This document shows positions 28,590 to 36,284 of a stretch of 64,000 nt of DNA, one piece after another (position 1 is the first letter of the stretch; the number at the start of each line of letters is the position of its first letter). The notes beneath the pieces are model-generated. The model saw only the letters and a program-made list of their open reading frames with translations. It searched no databases and was not told the DNA's origin. The stretch is taken from NCBI GenBank assembly GCA_036504995.1, contig DASXUG010000007.1, positions 1-64,000 of the forward strand. Direction: 5' to 3'. The DNA comes from DASXUG01 sp036504995. GTDB lineage: Bacteria > Pseudomonadota > Gammaproteobacteria > Burkholderiales > Methylophilaceae. Both the position numbers and the translations under genes were made by a program.

Positions 28590-29065
28590 ATTGACTTGAT
28601 CCGTTTAGTTGAGCAGTCAAAAATGATTATTTTTCTGCAGATTAATTCAATTCAAAAATTTGTTTTTCTGATTTAAGCCCCTTTTGTTCACCTGTTACTG
28701 ACTTTGTTGGTCACCATTTTCCCCTAAAATTAAAAAAATTCTTGATTAGGCAAAACTCTTATCAGTGGCGCATGTTTGCTAGCAAGTGAGCATTTAAAGT
28801 GCCTAATTTTATTGATAAATTGTAATAAAAGAAGTGAGAAAAATTAAAGATTATTAAATTTCGTCCGACATCACTCTCACGAGGTTGCCTTTGTGGCTAG
28901 CGCGAAAGAAAAGTTAGAAATGTTGCAAATAGTTTTAAAAATATTCCTAAACTTTTTAAAAACCTAGCCGATAACAATTTCAACAGCGATGCAATTTACA
29001 AGTGAACGCAGCGCTGAAGGCAAAATGAAGTTTATGAAGTTTAATTTAATCCAAGGAGATTGATC
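28590..29065. other. Intergenic region upstream of fliC
   Basis: This AT-rich non-coding stretch of 476 bases holds the sigma-28 promoter listed separately and the AAGGAG ribosome site of fliC. I see no convincing terminator for the upstream glycosylation genes and no other gene. Confidence 0.6.
28948..28974 (+). promoter_or_regulatory. Sigma-28 (FliA) promoter of fliC
   Basis: TAAACTTT at 28948-28955 and GCCGATAA at 28967-28974 are separated by 11 bases. The -10 matches the flagellar sigma-28 consensus (TAAAGTTT-N11-GCCGATAA) completely, and the -35 differs at one position. It lies about 90 bases upstream of the flagellin start. Confidence 0.88.
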
Positions 29066-29866
29066 ATGTCAGCTGTAATTAACACCAACATTGCATCATT
29101 AAATGCACAACGTAACTTAGATTCATCAAAAATGAGCTTGAATACTTCTATTCAACGCTTATCTTCAGGTTTACGTATTAATAGCTCAAAAGACGACGCT
29201 GCTGGCTTAGCCATTGCGACTCGTATGGACTCACAAATTCGCGGTGCAACAGTGGCCGTACGTAACGCAAACGACGCGATTTCATTCGCACAAACTGCTG
29301 AAGGTGGTTTGTCAAAACAAACTGATGCTTTACAACGTATGCGTGAACTAGCTGTGCAAGCAGCCAACGGCAGCAACAACTCTGGTGACCGTGCAAACTT
29401 AGATGCTGAGTTCCAACAATTAACTTCTGAAGTTACTCGTTTATCTACTTCTACTACATTTAACGGTAACGCAGTATTTGGCTCAACAGCGATTACCTTC
29501 CAAATCGGTGCAAATACGACTGATACATTGTCTGTAGCTGGTGTGTCAGCAGGTTCTGTTGCAGCAAGTTCAGTATCATCTGCATCATCTGCACAAGATG
29601 CGATTACTGCGATTGATGCAGCGTTGGATGCTGTAAATACCACTCGTGCGACATTGGGTGCGACACAAAACCGTTTTGAATCTGTGGTTAGCAGCTTGAA
29701 CGTGGCGATTGAAAACCAATCTGCATCTAAATCACGCATCATGGATGCTGACTTTGCGGCAGAAACAGCCAACATGACACGTAACCAAATCTTGCAACAA
29801 GCAGGTACAGCGATGTTGGCACAAGCGAACTCATTGCCTAACAGCGTATTGAAATTATTGCAATAA
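29066..29866 (+). CDS. fliC: Flagellin
   Basis: This is a short flagellin of 266 aa. The conserved N-terminal D0/D1 (INTNIASLNAQRNL, SSGLRINSSKDDAAGLAIA) and C-terminal D1/D0 (NQILQQAGTAMLAQAN) are joined by a small central part with no large D2/D3. The centre (about residues 150-190) is rich in Ser, Ala and Thr (SVAASSVSSASSAQDAI), a plausible O-glycosylation surface. AAGGAG lies 7-8 bases before the ATG. The gene is transcribed from the sigma-28 promoter and followed by a strong terminator. It is exported by the flagellar type III apparatus with FliS as chaperone. Confidence 0.95.
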   Translation: MSAVINTNIASLNAQRNLDSSKMSLNTSIQRLSSGLRINSSKDDAAGLAIATRMDSQIRGATVAVRNANDAISFAQTAEGGLSKQTDALQRMRELAVQAANGSNNSGDRANLDAEFQQLTSEVTRLSTSTTFNGNAVFGSTAITFQIGANTTDTLSVAGVSAGSVAASSVSSASSAQDAITAIDAALDAVNTTRATLGATQNRFESVVSSLNVAIENQSASKSRIMDADFAAETANMTRNQILQQAGTAMLAQANSLPNSVLKLLQ

Positions 29867-29876
29867 TGTAGTCAAG

Positions 29877-29902
29877 CGCCACTTAACTGAGTGGCGTTTT
29901 TT
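29877..29902 (+). terminator. Rho-independent terminator after fliC
   Basis: The stem CGCCACT/AGTGGCG (7 bp) with a 6-base loop is followed directly by six T. It lies 10 bases after the fliC stop. Confidence 0.9.
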
Positions 29903-29905
29903 GAT

Positions 29906-29940
29906 AACCCGCAGACTAATGCATTGGTCTCGCGGGTTTT
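29906..29940 (+). terminator. Second terminator-like hairpin between fliC and flaG
   Basis: AACCCGC at 29906-29912 pairs with GCGGGTT at 29932-29938, followed by TT. It sits directly behind the fliC terminator and just before the flaG ribosome site (AAGGAG). It may instead be an mRNA-stabilising or attenuating hairpin. Confidence 0.5.
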
Positions 29941-29955
29941 CTAAGGAGAATTACG

Positions 29956-30369
29956 ATGTCTATCAACAGTTTAGATGGGTATTATGGGTATGTAAAATCA
30001 CCAGTCTCAGATGGCGCTAAGCTCTCTGGGAATTTTGCGCTTGCATCGAACAGTGGTGCCAGTGACAAGCCTTTGGTGGATATAAGCAATTTGGGTCAAA
30101 CTAAAGCGGATCAGCCTACATCAGATAAGTCCGTGAAGAAGGTTGATTTAGAAGCTGCTGTTAAAAAAATTAACGATTTTATTGAGCCCGCTTCAAATAA
30201 TGTGAAATTCTTGGTGCATCAGCAAGCCAATAAAATGGTGGTGACCATGGTGGACGCGACTGATGCAAAAGTGTTGCGTGAGATTCCTAGTATGGAAGTG
30301 ATGCATCTTTCTAATTCACTAGACAATGTGATGGGTTTAAAAGGCTTGGGAGTTAAGCAGTCTGCTTAA
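29956..30369 (+). CDS. flaG: FlaG-family flagellar protein
   Basis: This 137-aa protein has the FlaG domain in its C-terminal half: an amphipathic helix (AAVKKINDFIEPASNN), then VKFLVHQQANKMVVTMVDA and VLREIPSMEVMHLS. The N-terminal half is low-complexity. FlaG proteins affect filament length and are encoded between flagellin and fliD in polar-flagellum loci, as here. AAGGAG precedes the ATG. Confidence 0.88.
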   Translation: MSINSLDGYYGYVKSPVSDGAKLSGNFALASNSGASDKPLVDISNLGQTKADQPTSDKSVKKVDLEAAVKKINDFIEPASNNVKFLVHQQANKMVVTMVDATDAKVLREIPSMEVMHLSNSLDNVMGLKGLGVKQSA

Positions 30370-30411
30370 CAACTTGTTTGGTTTGTGTATTTTTGAGTTG
30401 AGAGGTTTGAA

Positions 30412-31863
30412 ATGACGATATCATCTACTGGTGTAGGCTCTGGCTTAGACGTCAATGGAATAGTAAGCAAGCTGATGACGGCCGAAGCCGTTCCTCAAGA
30501 CTCGTTAAAAACACAAGAAGCCGCAGTTAAGACCCAGCTTTCTGCATATGGGCAGTTGAATAGTGCCTTATCTGCACTGCAAACCGCTGTTAAAAATATT
30601 GCGACTGCTTCCAAATTTAACCAGCAAGCGTTAACCTCTGCTGATACCTCTGTGTTTACAGCGACTTCAAATGGCAGTTCGTCTGTCAGTAGCTATAACA
30701 TCGCGGTGAGCCAGCTTGCGCAATCGCAAAAATTAGCGACCAATGGATACACCAATACAACAGATGTTGTAGGTACAGGCACGTTGACACTTTCCTTTCC
30801 AGGAAATACCAGCAAAACAGATGTGGCGATTACGATTGATAGCAGTAATAACACATTAACTGGCATACGCGACGCAGTAAACTTATCTGGTGCTTCTGTC
30901 ACCGCGAGTATCATCAACGATGGTACTACCAACCGTTTAGTGTTCACCTCAAAAGATACGGGCACTATCAATGCTATGAAAATTACTGTGGCGGGGGATG
31001 CTGGTTTATCAGCGCTCGCTTACGACCCAGCAGGCACAAAAAACTTAACTGAATTGCAACCTGCAAAAGATGCGAAATTGAATGTGGATGGTATTGATAT
31101 TGTTAAACCAAGCAATACGATTACAGATGCCTTAGATGGCGTAACCCTTAATTTACTAAAGGTGAGTCCGACTACCACCACCACGGATGGCGCGGGGGTC
31201 ACTACCACGACGTATAACAAAATTGGCCTTAATGTGACAACGGATAACACTAAGGTACAAGCTGCACTACAGGCATTTGTCGATGCCTATAACAAGTTTA
31301 ATACCACGATAAAAGCATTGACCAAGTTTGATGGTACTGCGACTAAGGGCACCGTCAGCAGTAATAACGGCCCATTGTTAGGGGATGCTACAGTGCGAAC
31401 TGTTACCTCACAAATTAAAGGCTTGCTTACTGGATTAGTCAATACAGGGGGCACTACACAAAGCTCATTGAGCCAAGTTGGCATTGCATTTCAAGCGGAC
31501 GGCACCTTAGCTTTAGATTCAACAAAACTTAATAGTGCAATTAGTAGTAATTTTAATACCGTTTCTGCCTTATTTGTGACTACAGGTTCTGGAACTTCTG
31601 CCGTTAAAGGTATAGCGGCACAGCTAGATGCAAAGTTGACCAGTTACCTCGCTAGCGATGGCATATTGCAAGCCAAAACGGATGGTTACAATAAAACCAT
31701 TAAGCAAATGGATAGCAAGATTAGTGATTGGGATACTAAGTTGGCTGCTTTACAAAAGCGCTACTTAGCTACGTATTCAGCCTTAGATATTCAATTGACG
31801 AATATGAATACGCAGAAAGATGCGATTACCCAAGAAACAGCATCATGGAATGCTAATAAATAG
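30412..31863 (+). CDS. fliD: Flagellar filament cap protein FliD
   Basis: This 483-aa protein has the N-terminal FliD motif (STGVGSGLDVNGIVSKLMTAE), a variable Thr/Ser-rich middle and the C-terminal FliD domain with a coiled coil (KTIKQMDSKISDWDTKLAAL, YSALDIQLTNMNTQ). It caps the filament and promotes flagellin polymerisation. It is followed after 11 bases by fliS, giving the common fliD-fliS-fliT order. Confidence 0.93.
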   Translation: MTISSTGVGSGLDVNGIVSKLMTAEAVPQDSLKTQEAAVKTQLSAYGQLNSALSALQTAVKNIATASKFNQQALTSADTSVFTATSNGSSSVSSYNIAVSQLAQSQKLATNGYTNTTDVVGTGTLTLSFPGNTSKTDVAITIDSSNNTLTGIRDAVNLSGASVTASIINDGTTNRLVFTSKDTGTINAMKITVAGDAGLSALAYDPAGTKNLTELQPAKDAKLNVDGIDIVKPSNTITDALDGVTLNLLKVSPTTTTTDGAGVTTTTYNKIGLNVTTDNTKVQAALQAFVDAYNKFNTTIKALTKFDGTATKGTVSSNNGPLLGDATVRTVTSQIKGLLTGLVNTGGTTQSSLSQVGIAFQADGTLALDSTKLNSAISSNFNTVSALFVTTGSGTSAVKGIAAQLDAKLTSYLASDGILQAKTDGYNKTIKQMDSKISDWDTKLAALQKRYLATYSALDIQLTNMNTQKDAITQETASWNANK

Positions 31864-31874
31864 AAAAGGATAGA

Positions 31875-32357
31875 ATGATGTTTACACAAGCACACGCAAT
31901 TAACCAATATACCAAAGTCGGCATCGAGACAGGGGTGGTAGCCGCTAATCCTGCAAAACTGGTTGTGATGTTATATGAGGGTGCTGTTGTGGCGGCGCAT
32001 TCCGCTATCTATCACATGAATAAAAAGGAAATCTCACAAAAGAGCGCGATGGTTTCTAAAGCAATTATGATTATTGAAAGTGGTCTACGCTTGAGTTTAG
32101 ATAAAAGTTCAGGGGGTGAAATTGCACAAAGTCTGGATGCTTTATACGCGTATATGAGTGACCGTTTGTATATTGCTAATATCCGCAATCAACCAGAAGC
32201 GATTGAAGAAGTGATCCATTTATTGAATGATTTAAAAGCTGCTTGGGAGTCTATTGCAAACATGACACCAACACAGTTAAGTGCGATGAAAACCTCTGCG
32301 AGTGCAAAAGCAACAAACGCATCCGCACGTTTAGCGCGTGAATATGCAAAAGCATAA
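31875..32357 (+). CDS. fliS: Flagellin export chaperone FliS
   Basis: This 160-aa protein has the FliS family motifs QYTKVGIETGVVAANPAKLV, VMLYEGAVVAA and LDALYAYMSDRLYIANIRN. It binds the flagellin C-terminus to prevent premature polymerisation. It is slightly longer than typical FliS because of a C-terminal Ala-rich tail. Two adjacent ATGs (31875 and 31878) are possible starts. Confidence 0.93.
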   Translation: MMFTQAHAINQYTKVGIETGVVAANPAKLVVMLYEGAVVAAHSAIYHMNKKEISQKSAMVSKAIMIIESGLRLSLDKSSGGEIAQSLDALYAYMSDRLYIANIRNQPEAIEEVIHLLNDLKAAWESIANMTPTQLSAMKTSASAKATNASARLAREYAKA

Positions 32358-32369
32358 TTTAAGGGCAAA

Positions 32370-32690
32370 ATGATGGAAAATACTGTTACTTTATACGAGG
32401 AAGTGGCGCATATCACCAAAAGTATGCTGATAGCTGCGCAGGCGCAAGACTGGGAAAAGCTGTCAACGCTTGAAGATCAGTGTAGTGAGTACGTTGAGCG
32501 CCTAAAAACTTTTGATGCAGAACCACCTCTTACGGGTGATGCCTATGCACGTAAGCTGGCCAGTATCAAAAGTATTTTAGCAGATGATCGTGAAATTCGT
32601 GATTTAGTCGCCCCATGGATGGTCAAATTAAATGCCATGATCTCCACGCAAAAAGCAGAAAAGCGCTATAGCGCGGCGTACGGAGCCTAG
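32370..32690 (+). CDS. fliT: FliT-like flagellar chaperone
   Basis: This 106-aa helical protein fits FliT in size, position after fliS and pattern (LYEEVAHITKSMLIAAQAQD, WEKLSTLEDQCSEYVERLK, ILADDREIRDLVAPWM). FliT proteins chaperone FliD and can modulate flagellar transcription. Sequence conservation in this family is low, so the call rests partly on context. Confidence 0.8.
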   Translation: MMENTVTLYEEVAHITKSMLIAAQAQDWEKLSTLEDQCSEYVERLKTFDAEPPLTGDAYARKLASIKSILADDREIRDLVAPWMVKLNAMISTQKAEKRYSAAYGA

Positions 32691-32711
32691 TATTTACTAG
32701 CGAGTGACCCC

Positions 32712-33662
32712 ATGCTCACCGCAACCGACAAAACGAATATTCAACCCGTATTGCGGGTGATGCCAGTATTGCCTGTCGCTAGCATTGGCCAGCCTACGCA
32801 AGACCTTGCATTTCGTGCTACGCAGTTTATCAAAGGGCAAGATTACTTTGCCCATATCACGGCAAAACCAGATGCCAATCAAAACCTCTACCATGTCAAT
32901 GTAGATGGTGCCCTACTCAAAATGGAGTTAGGGAAATCTGCTCAAGTTGGTCAAACGATCCTGTTGAAATACATGAGCGAGTCTCCTGTGCCAACCTTTA
33001 TGCTCGCTGCTGCAGCCAACAGCCAAGCCAATAGTGAAACGCATATTAGTGATGCAGGGCGCTTAATTAACCATTATTTGGCGGATAGTGACTCACAAAC
33101 TAAAGCTGCCTTTCAAGCTAATACGGTGGTATCACATACTCCACAAATCCCTGCTTTAATGGCGCATGGTCTTAAGCAGGCACTTACCAATAGTGGCCTG
33201 TTTTATGAGTCCCACTTAGCCGATTATATGCAAGGTGGGCGGGAGTTATCGCTCATTCAGCAAGAGCCACAAAATCGACATATGCATGCTGAAGGCGCGC
33301 AAGCAGCCCTGGTTTCTCAGCAGCTTGCTATCTTAGAAAATCAACGTATCGTCTGGCACGGAGAAGTTTGGCCAGGTCAAACAATGGATTGGAAGATTAA
33401 GGTAGAAGATCAAGCCCCGCACGCCGAGCATGCAGAGCGAGAAACAGAAGCCCCCATTTCTAGTGAAGTTACCCTACACCTGCCACAACTAGGCAAAGTC
33501 ACCGCAAAAATTCAGCTGGTGGATGGGAAAATGCGTATTCAGCTACAAGCCGACCAAGCGCAAACGGTGTCGGCCCTAAAACAAGAAAGCGCTCAGCTAG
33601 CAGAAGCTATTCAAAATCTAGGCCAAAAACTAGCAGGCTTATCGGTAGGCGCATATGAATAA
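32712..33662 (+). CDS. FliK-like hook-length-control family protein (second copy)
   Basis: This 316-aa protein has an N-terminal part with no recognised motif and a C-terminal region (about 215-310) resembling the Flg_hook domain (VTLHLPQLGKVTAKIQLVDG, MRIQLQADQAQTVSALKQES). The canonical fliK lies at 41583-43127, so this is a paralogue. It overlaps the next gene (FlhB-C-like) by 8 bases, a pairing that mirrors the functional FliK-FlhB interaction. Confidence 0.72.
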   Translation: MLTATDKTNIQPVLRVMPVLPVASIGQPTQDLAFRATQFIKGQDYFAHITAKPDANQNLYHVNVDGALLKMELGKSAQVGQTILLKYMSESPVPTFMLAAAANSQANSETHISDAGRLINHYLADSDSQTKAAFQANTVVSHTPQIPALMAHGLKQALTNSGLFYESHLADYMQGGRELSLIQQEPQNRHMHAEGAQAALVSQQLAILENQRIVWHGEVWPGQTMDWKIKVEDQAPHAEHAERETEAPISSEVTLHLPQLGKVTAKIQLVDGKMRIQLQADQAQTVSALKQESAQLAEAIQNLGQKLAGLSVGAYE

Positions 33663-33999
33663 TCCATTAACTTATACGCCAAGAAGCCAAGTAAGCGTTG
33701 CTGAAACTACACCAGAAGCGCCTAATCCACTGAAGCAGCAAGCGATTGCCCTAGCTTATGAAACGGGTGATTTTGCCCCAAAAGTAGTCGCCAAAGGGCG
33801 TGGTTTAATTGCAGAACAAATTATTGCACGCGCTAAAGAGCATAATGTATTTGTGCATGAGTCCAAAGATTTAGTCGCACTGTTAATGCAAGTGGACTTG
33901 GACGATCATATTCCGCCTGTGCTTTATCAGGCCATTGCGGAGATTTTGGCTTGGCTCTATAACTTAGAGCATGGGGTCACGCAAGCACCCCTTGCTTAA
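33655..33999 (+). CDS. FlhB C-terminal-domain-like protein (FhlB type)
   Basis: This 114-aa protein resembles only the cytoplasmic C-terminal domain of FlhB/YscU. KQQAIALAYETGDFAPKVVA and GLIAEQIIARAKEHNVFVHE match, as does the region after the NPTH site (DLVALLMQVDLDDHIPPVLY, AIAEILAWLYNL). It has no membrane segments and lacks the NPTH autocleavage tetrapeptide. Free-standing FlhB-C paralogues are known in flagellated bacteria, and they may act in export-specificity switching. Confidence 0.82.
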   Translation: MNNPLTYTPRSQVSVAETTPEAPNPLKQQAIALAYETGDFAPKVVAKGRGLIAEQIIARAKEHNVFVHESKDLVALLMQVDLDDHIPPVLYQAIAEILAWLYNLEHGVTQAPLA

Positions 34000-34040
34000 G
34001 TTTTGGCATGAAAGATTAGGTCTGGAGTAAGGCTTACTAG

Positions 34041-35669
34041 CTAAGCATAAGTCGCTTGCTTACGGTTAATCAACTTTTTCAATTCATTGCCCACTTTGAA
34101 AATAACAGGCTCCCAATGTTGCATTTGCGCTTGCCTAAACAACACCGCTGATGGGTACCATGGGCTATCATCTCGTGTCAGCAACCAGCGGAAATCTGGG
34201 TTGCTTGGCACTAATATCCATACTGGTTTATCCATGGCGCCCGCTAAGTGAGCCGCGGAGGTATCGACTGAAATGATTAAATCCATCGTTTCGATCAGTG
34301 CTGCGGTATCAGAAAAGTCTGCTAGTTGGTCTGTGTAAAGTTGTATTTGTGGCAGCGTTTCTAATGCGGCTAGGTCACTCTCACGTATCTCTTTTTGCAG
34401 GCAATGGAAGCTGGCATCTAGGTTGAGTAATGGGCGTAATTTTTCTAAAGTTATGCTGCGGTTTACGTCGTTTTTATGGCTAGTTGAGCCTGACCACACC
34501 AGACCTACACGAATTTTATTGTCATTATTTTGTTTGAACTGGTTAACTTTTCTCGTATCCGCAAACAAATATGGCGTTTGGTCAGGAATTTCCTCTAGCG
34601 TTGTTTTTAAGGCTAAAGGTAAGCTCATCAGGGAGCAATGATAATCAAAATCGGTAAAATATGTGTCTGGCTCAACCACTTTGAATGTCGGGTTAGTAGT
34701 TTGGATAATGTTGCATAGGTCTTTCGGCACCTCTAATACAACCGATGCCCCTAAGTCGGCAACTAGTTGGGCATAACGGACAAATTGTAGTGTGTCACCC
34801 AAGCCTTGTTCTGCGTACAGTAAAATGCGCTTGCCAGCGATAGGTTCTTCACCTAACCACATGGGTTGTGGACACTCTTTGCGCTTGCCACGTGGCAGAT
34901 GATTGGCATGACGGCCACTTTCATAAAGATTCCAGCCTTGTTCGTAAGCGCCCATCAATAAGCAAAATAATGAGAAATTCCAATGCACAGTAGCATTGTT
35001 AGGCTCTAGCATTAAGGCTTGCATATAGCATTCTTGAGCAGCTTCGTAGTTTTGCATATCTAAGTGCAAGTTGGCCAAATTGCAATAAGCTAAGGTGTTC
35101 TGTAGATTTAGATCGAGAATTTTCTGATAGTCTTGTAACGCCTCTTGATGACGGCCCAGCGCATTTAGCACACTACCACGGTTGAGCAATGCTTCTGCTA
35201 AATTTGGCGCTAATGTGAGCGCTTCATTACAGGTAGTTAAAGCTTCTTCATGACGCTGTAAGCAATACAGCAACACCGCGCGGCTATTCAGCGCGGCTAG
35301 GCATGTCGGGTTTTTTTGGAGAGCAAAATCGTGGTGTGCTAGCGCAAATTCGTACTGCTCAAGTTCATATAGTAGGTTGCCACAGTTTATCAGTGCATTT
35401 TCGTCATTAGGGTTAATAGCTAGGGCTTGATTGAAGAAGTCTAGCGCTTCCGAGAGCTTCTTTTGCTCATGGAGCAAAATTCCTTGCTGATAAAGTGCAT
35501 CAAATCTGCGTGTATTTGAGTCTTTCAAATTAAGGTGGGCGCTGTCTTTCTTAGAAAGTTGTTCCCTAGTCGATTTTTGCTCAGGAATAGAAGCTTTAGT
35601 AATTGAAGCCTCGGAGATTGAGTTTTGTGAGATTTTGGAGTCTATTTCAGTCAGCATAGCATATTCCAT
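34041..35669 (-). CDS. TPR protein with C-terminal GT9/heptosyltransferase-like domain
   Basis: This 542-aa protein has several TPR repeats (about 50-250; LDFFNQALAINPNDENALIN) and a C-terminal GT9-like domain (about 280-530; GKRILLYAEQGLGDTLQFVRY, IRVGLVWSGS, ISVDTSAAHLAGAMDKPVWI). The gene is inserted on the opposite strand between flagellar genes. A TPR-glycosyltransferase in a flagellar locus suggests flagellin or surface glycosylation, but the acceptor is unknown. A second ATG lies at 35657. Confidence 0.8.
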   Translation of the reverse strand: MEYAMLTEIDSKISQNSISEASITKASIPEQKSTREQLSKKDSAHLNLKDSNTRRFDALYQQGILLHEQKKLSEALDFFNQALAINPNDENALINCGNLLYELEQYEFALAHHDFALQKNPTCLAALNSRAVLLYCLQRHEEALTTCNEALTLAPNLAEALLNRGSVLNALGRHQEALQDYQKILDLNLQNTLAYCNLANLHLDMQNYEAAQECYMQALMLEPNNATVHWNFSLFCLLMGAYEQGWNLYESGRHANHLPRGKRKECPQPMWLGEEPIAGKRILLYAEQGLGDTLQFVRYAQLVADLGASVVLEVPKDLCNIIQTTNPTFKVVEPDTYFTDFDYHCSLMSLPLALKTTLEEIPDQTPYLFADTRKVNQFKQNNDNKIRVGLVWSGSTSHKNDVNRSITLEKLRPLLNLDASFHCLQKEIRESDLAALETLPQIQLYTDQLADFSDTAALIETMDLIISVDTSAAHLAGAMDKPVWILVPSNPDFRWLLTRDDSPWYPSAVLFRQAQMQHWEPVIFKVGNELKKLINRKQATYA

Positions 35670-35709
35670 CTATTTTCGTTTGAGTTGAGTGGCGTATTAA
35701 GCGTTAGAT

Positions 35710-36072
35710 TTAAACCTGCATATTCATAATGTCATGATAGGCAGAAACTAGTTTATTACGCACCTGTATCGTTGCCTGTAGTGAGATATTGGCTTTTTGC
35801 CCTGCAATCATTACGTCAGATAGGCTTACGCTATCATCACCACCAGCAAACTGTTTACCCAGTTTTTCTGCATTGGCTTGCACACTGCTCACTTGGTCTA
35901 AAGAGGATTTTAAAGCCTTGGAGAAGTCTAGCTTGGTACTGCTTTGTGCTGTTTGTGTGCCGTTTAAGCCAAGACTACCCGCAAGATTTTCCGTCTGCGG
36001 CTTTTGTGCCGCTGCCCTAAGTTGTGCCAGCATAGACTCTATGCGGCTTGAATCGATTCCACCTGCTTTCAT
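35710..36072 (-). CDS. fliE: Flagellar hook-basal body protein FliE
   Basis: This 120-aa protein matches FliE: an N-terminal part with LAQLRAAAQ, a central FSKALKSSLDQVSSVQANAE and the C-terminal stretch VSLSDVMIAGQKANISLQAT followed by VRNKLVSAYHDIMNMQV. FliE links the MS ring to the rod. GGAGG lies 6 bases before the ATG. It is divergent from fliF across about 212 bases, where the basal-body promoters must lie. Confidence 0.93.
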   Translation of the reverse strand: MKAGGIDSSRIESMLAQLRAAAQKPQTENLAGSLGLNGTQTAQSSTKLDFSKALKSSLDQVSSVQANAEKLGKQFAGGDDSVSLSDVMIAGQKANISLQATIQVRNKLVSAYHDIMNMQV

Positions 36073-36284
36073 CTCGCACCTCCACTTTAATGTGACTAAG
36101 AGTAATTTAGCTCTATGTGATGCTGACTAATTTAGCATTTTTCAACTTTAGGAAGCTTACAAATAAGCCGAGGAAAATTGCTCTATTCCATCCTTTGATT
36201 TTTGTAGAAAACAGGATAATGGGATCAACTCATTGTATGAATGTCCATGCAGTACGTGGGCAAAAGGTCTAACGGAGATTTAAG

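Noticed and set aside
28760..28790. Sigma-54-like sequence (TGGCGCATGTTTGCT) upstream of fliC
   Set aside because: The distance between the GG and GC elements is one base short of the required spacing, and a far better sigma-28 promoter lies downstream.
29152..29775. Long open frame antisense to fliC
   Set aside because: It is a shadow caused by the regular codon use of flagellin. It has no ribosome site, and the flagellin reading is certain.
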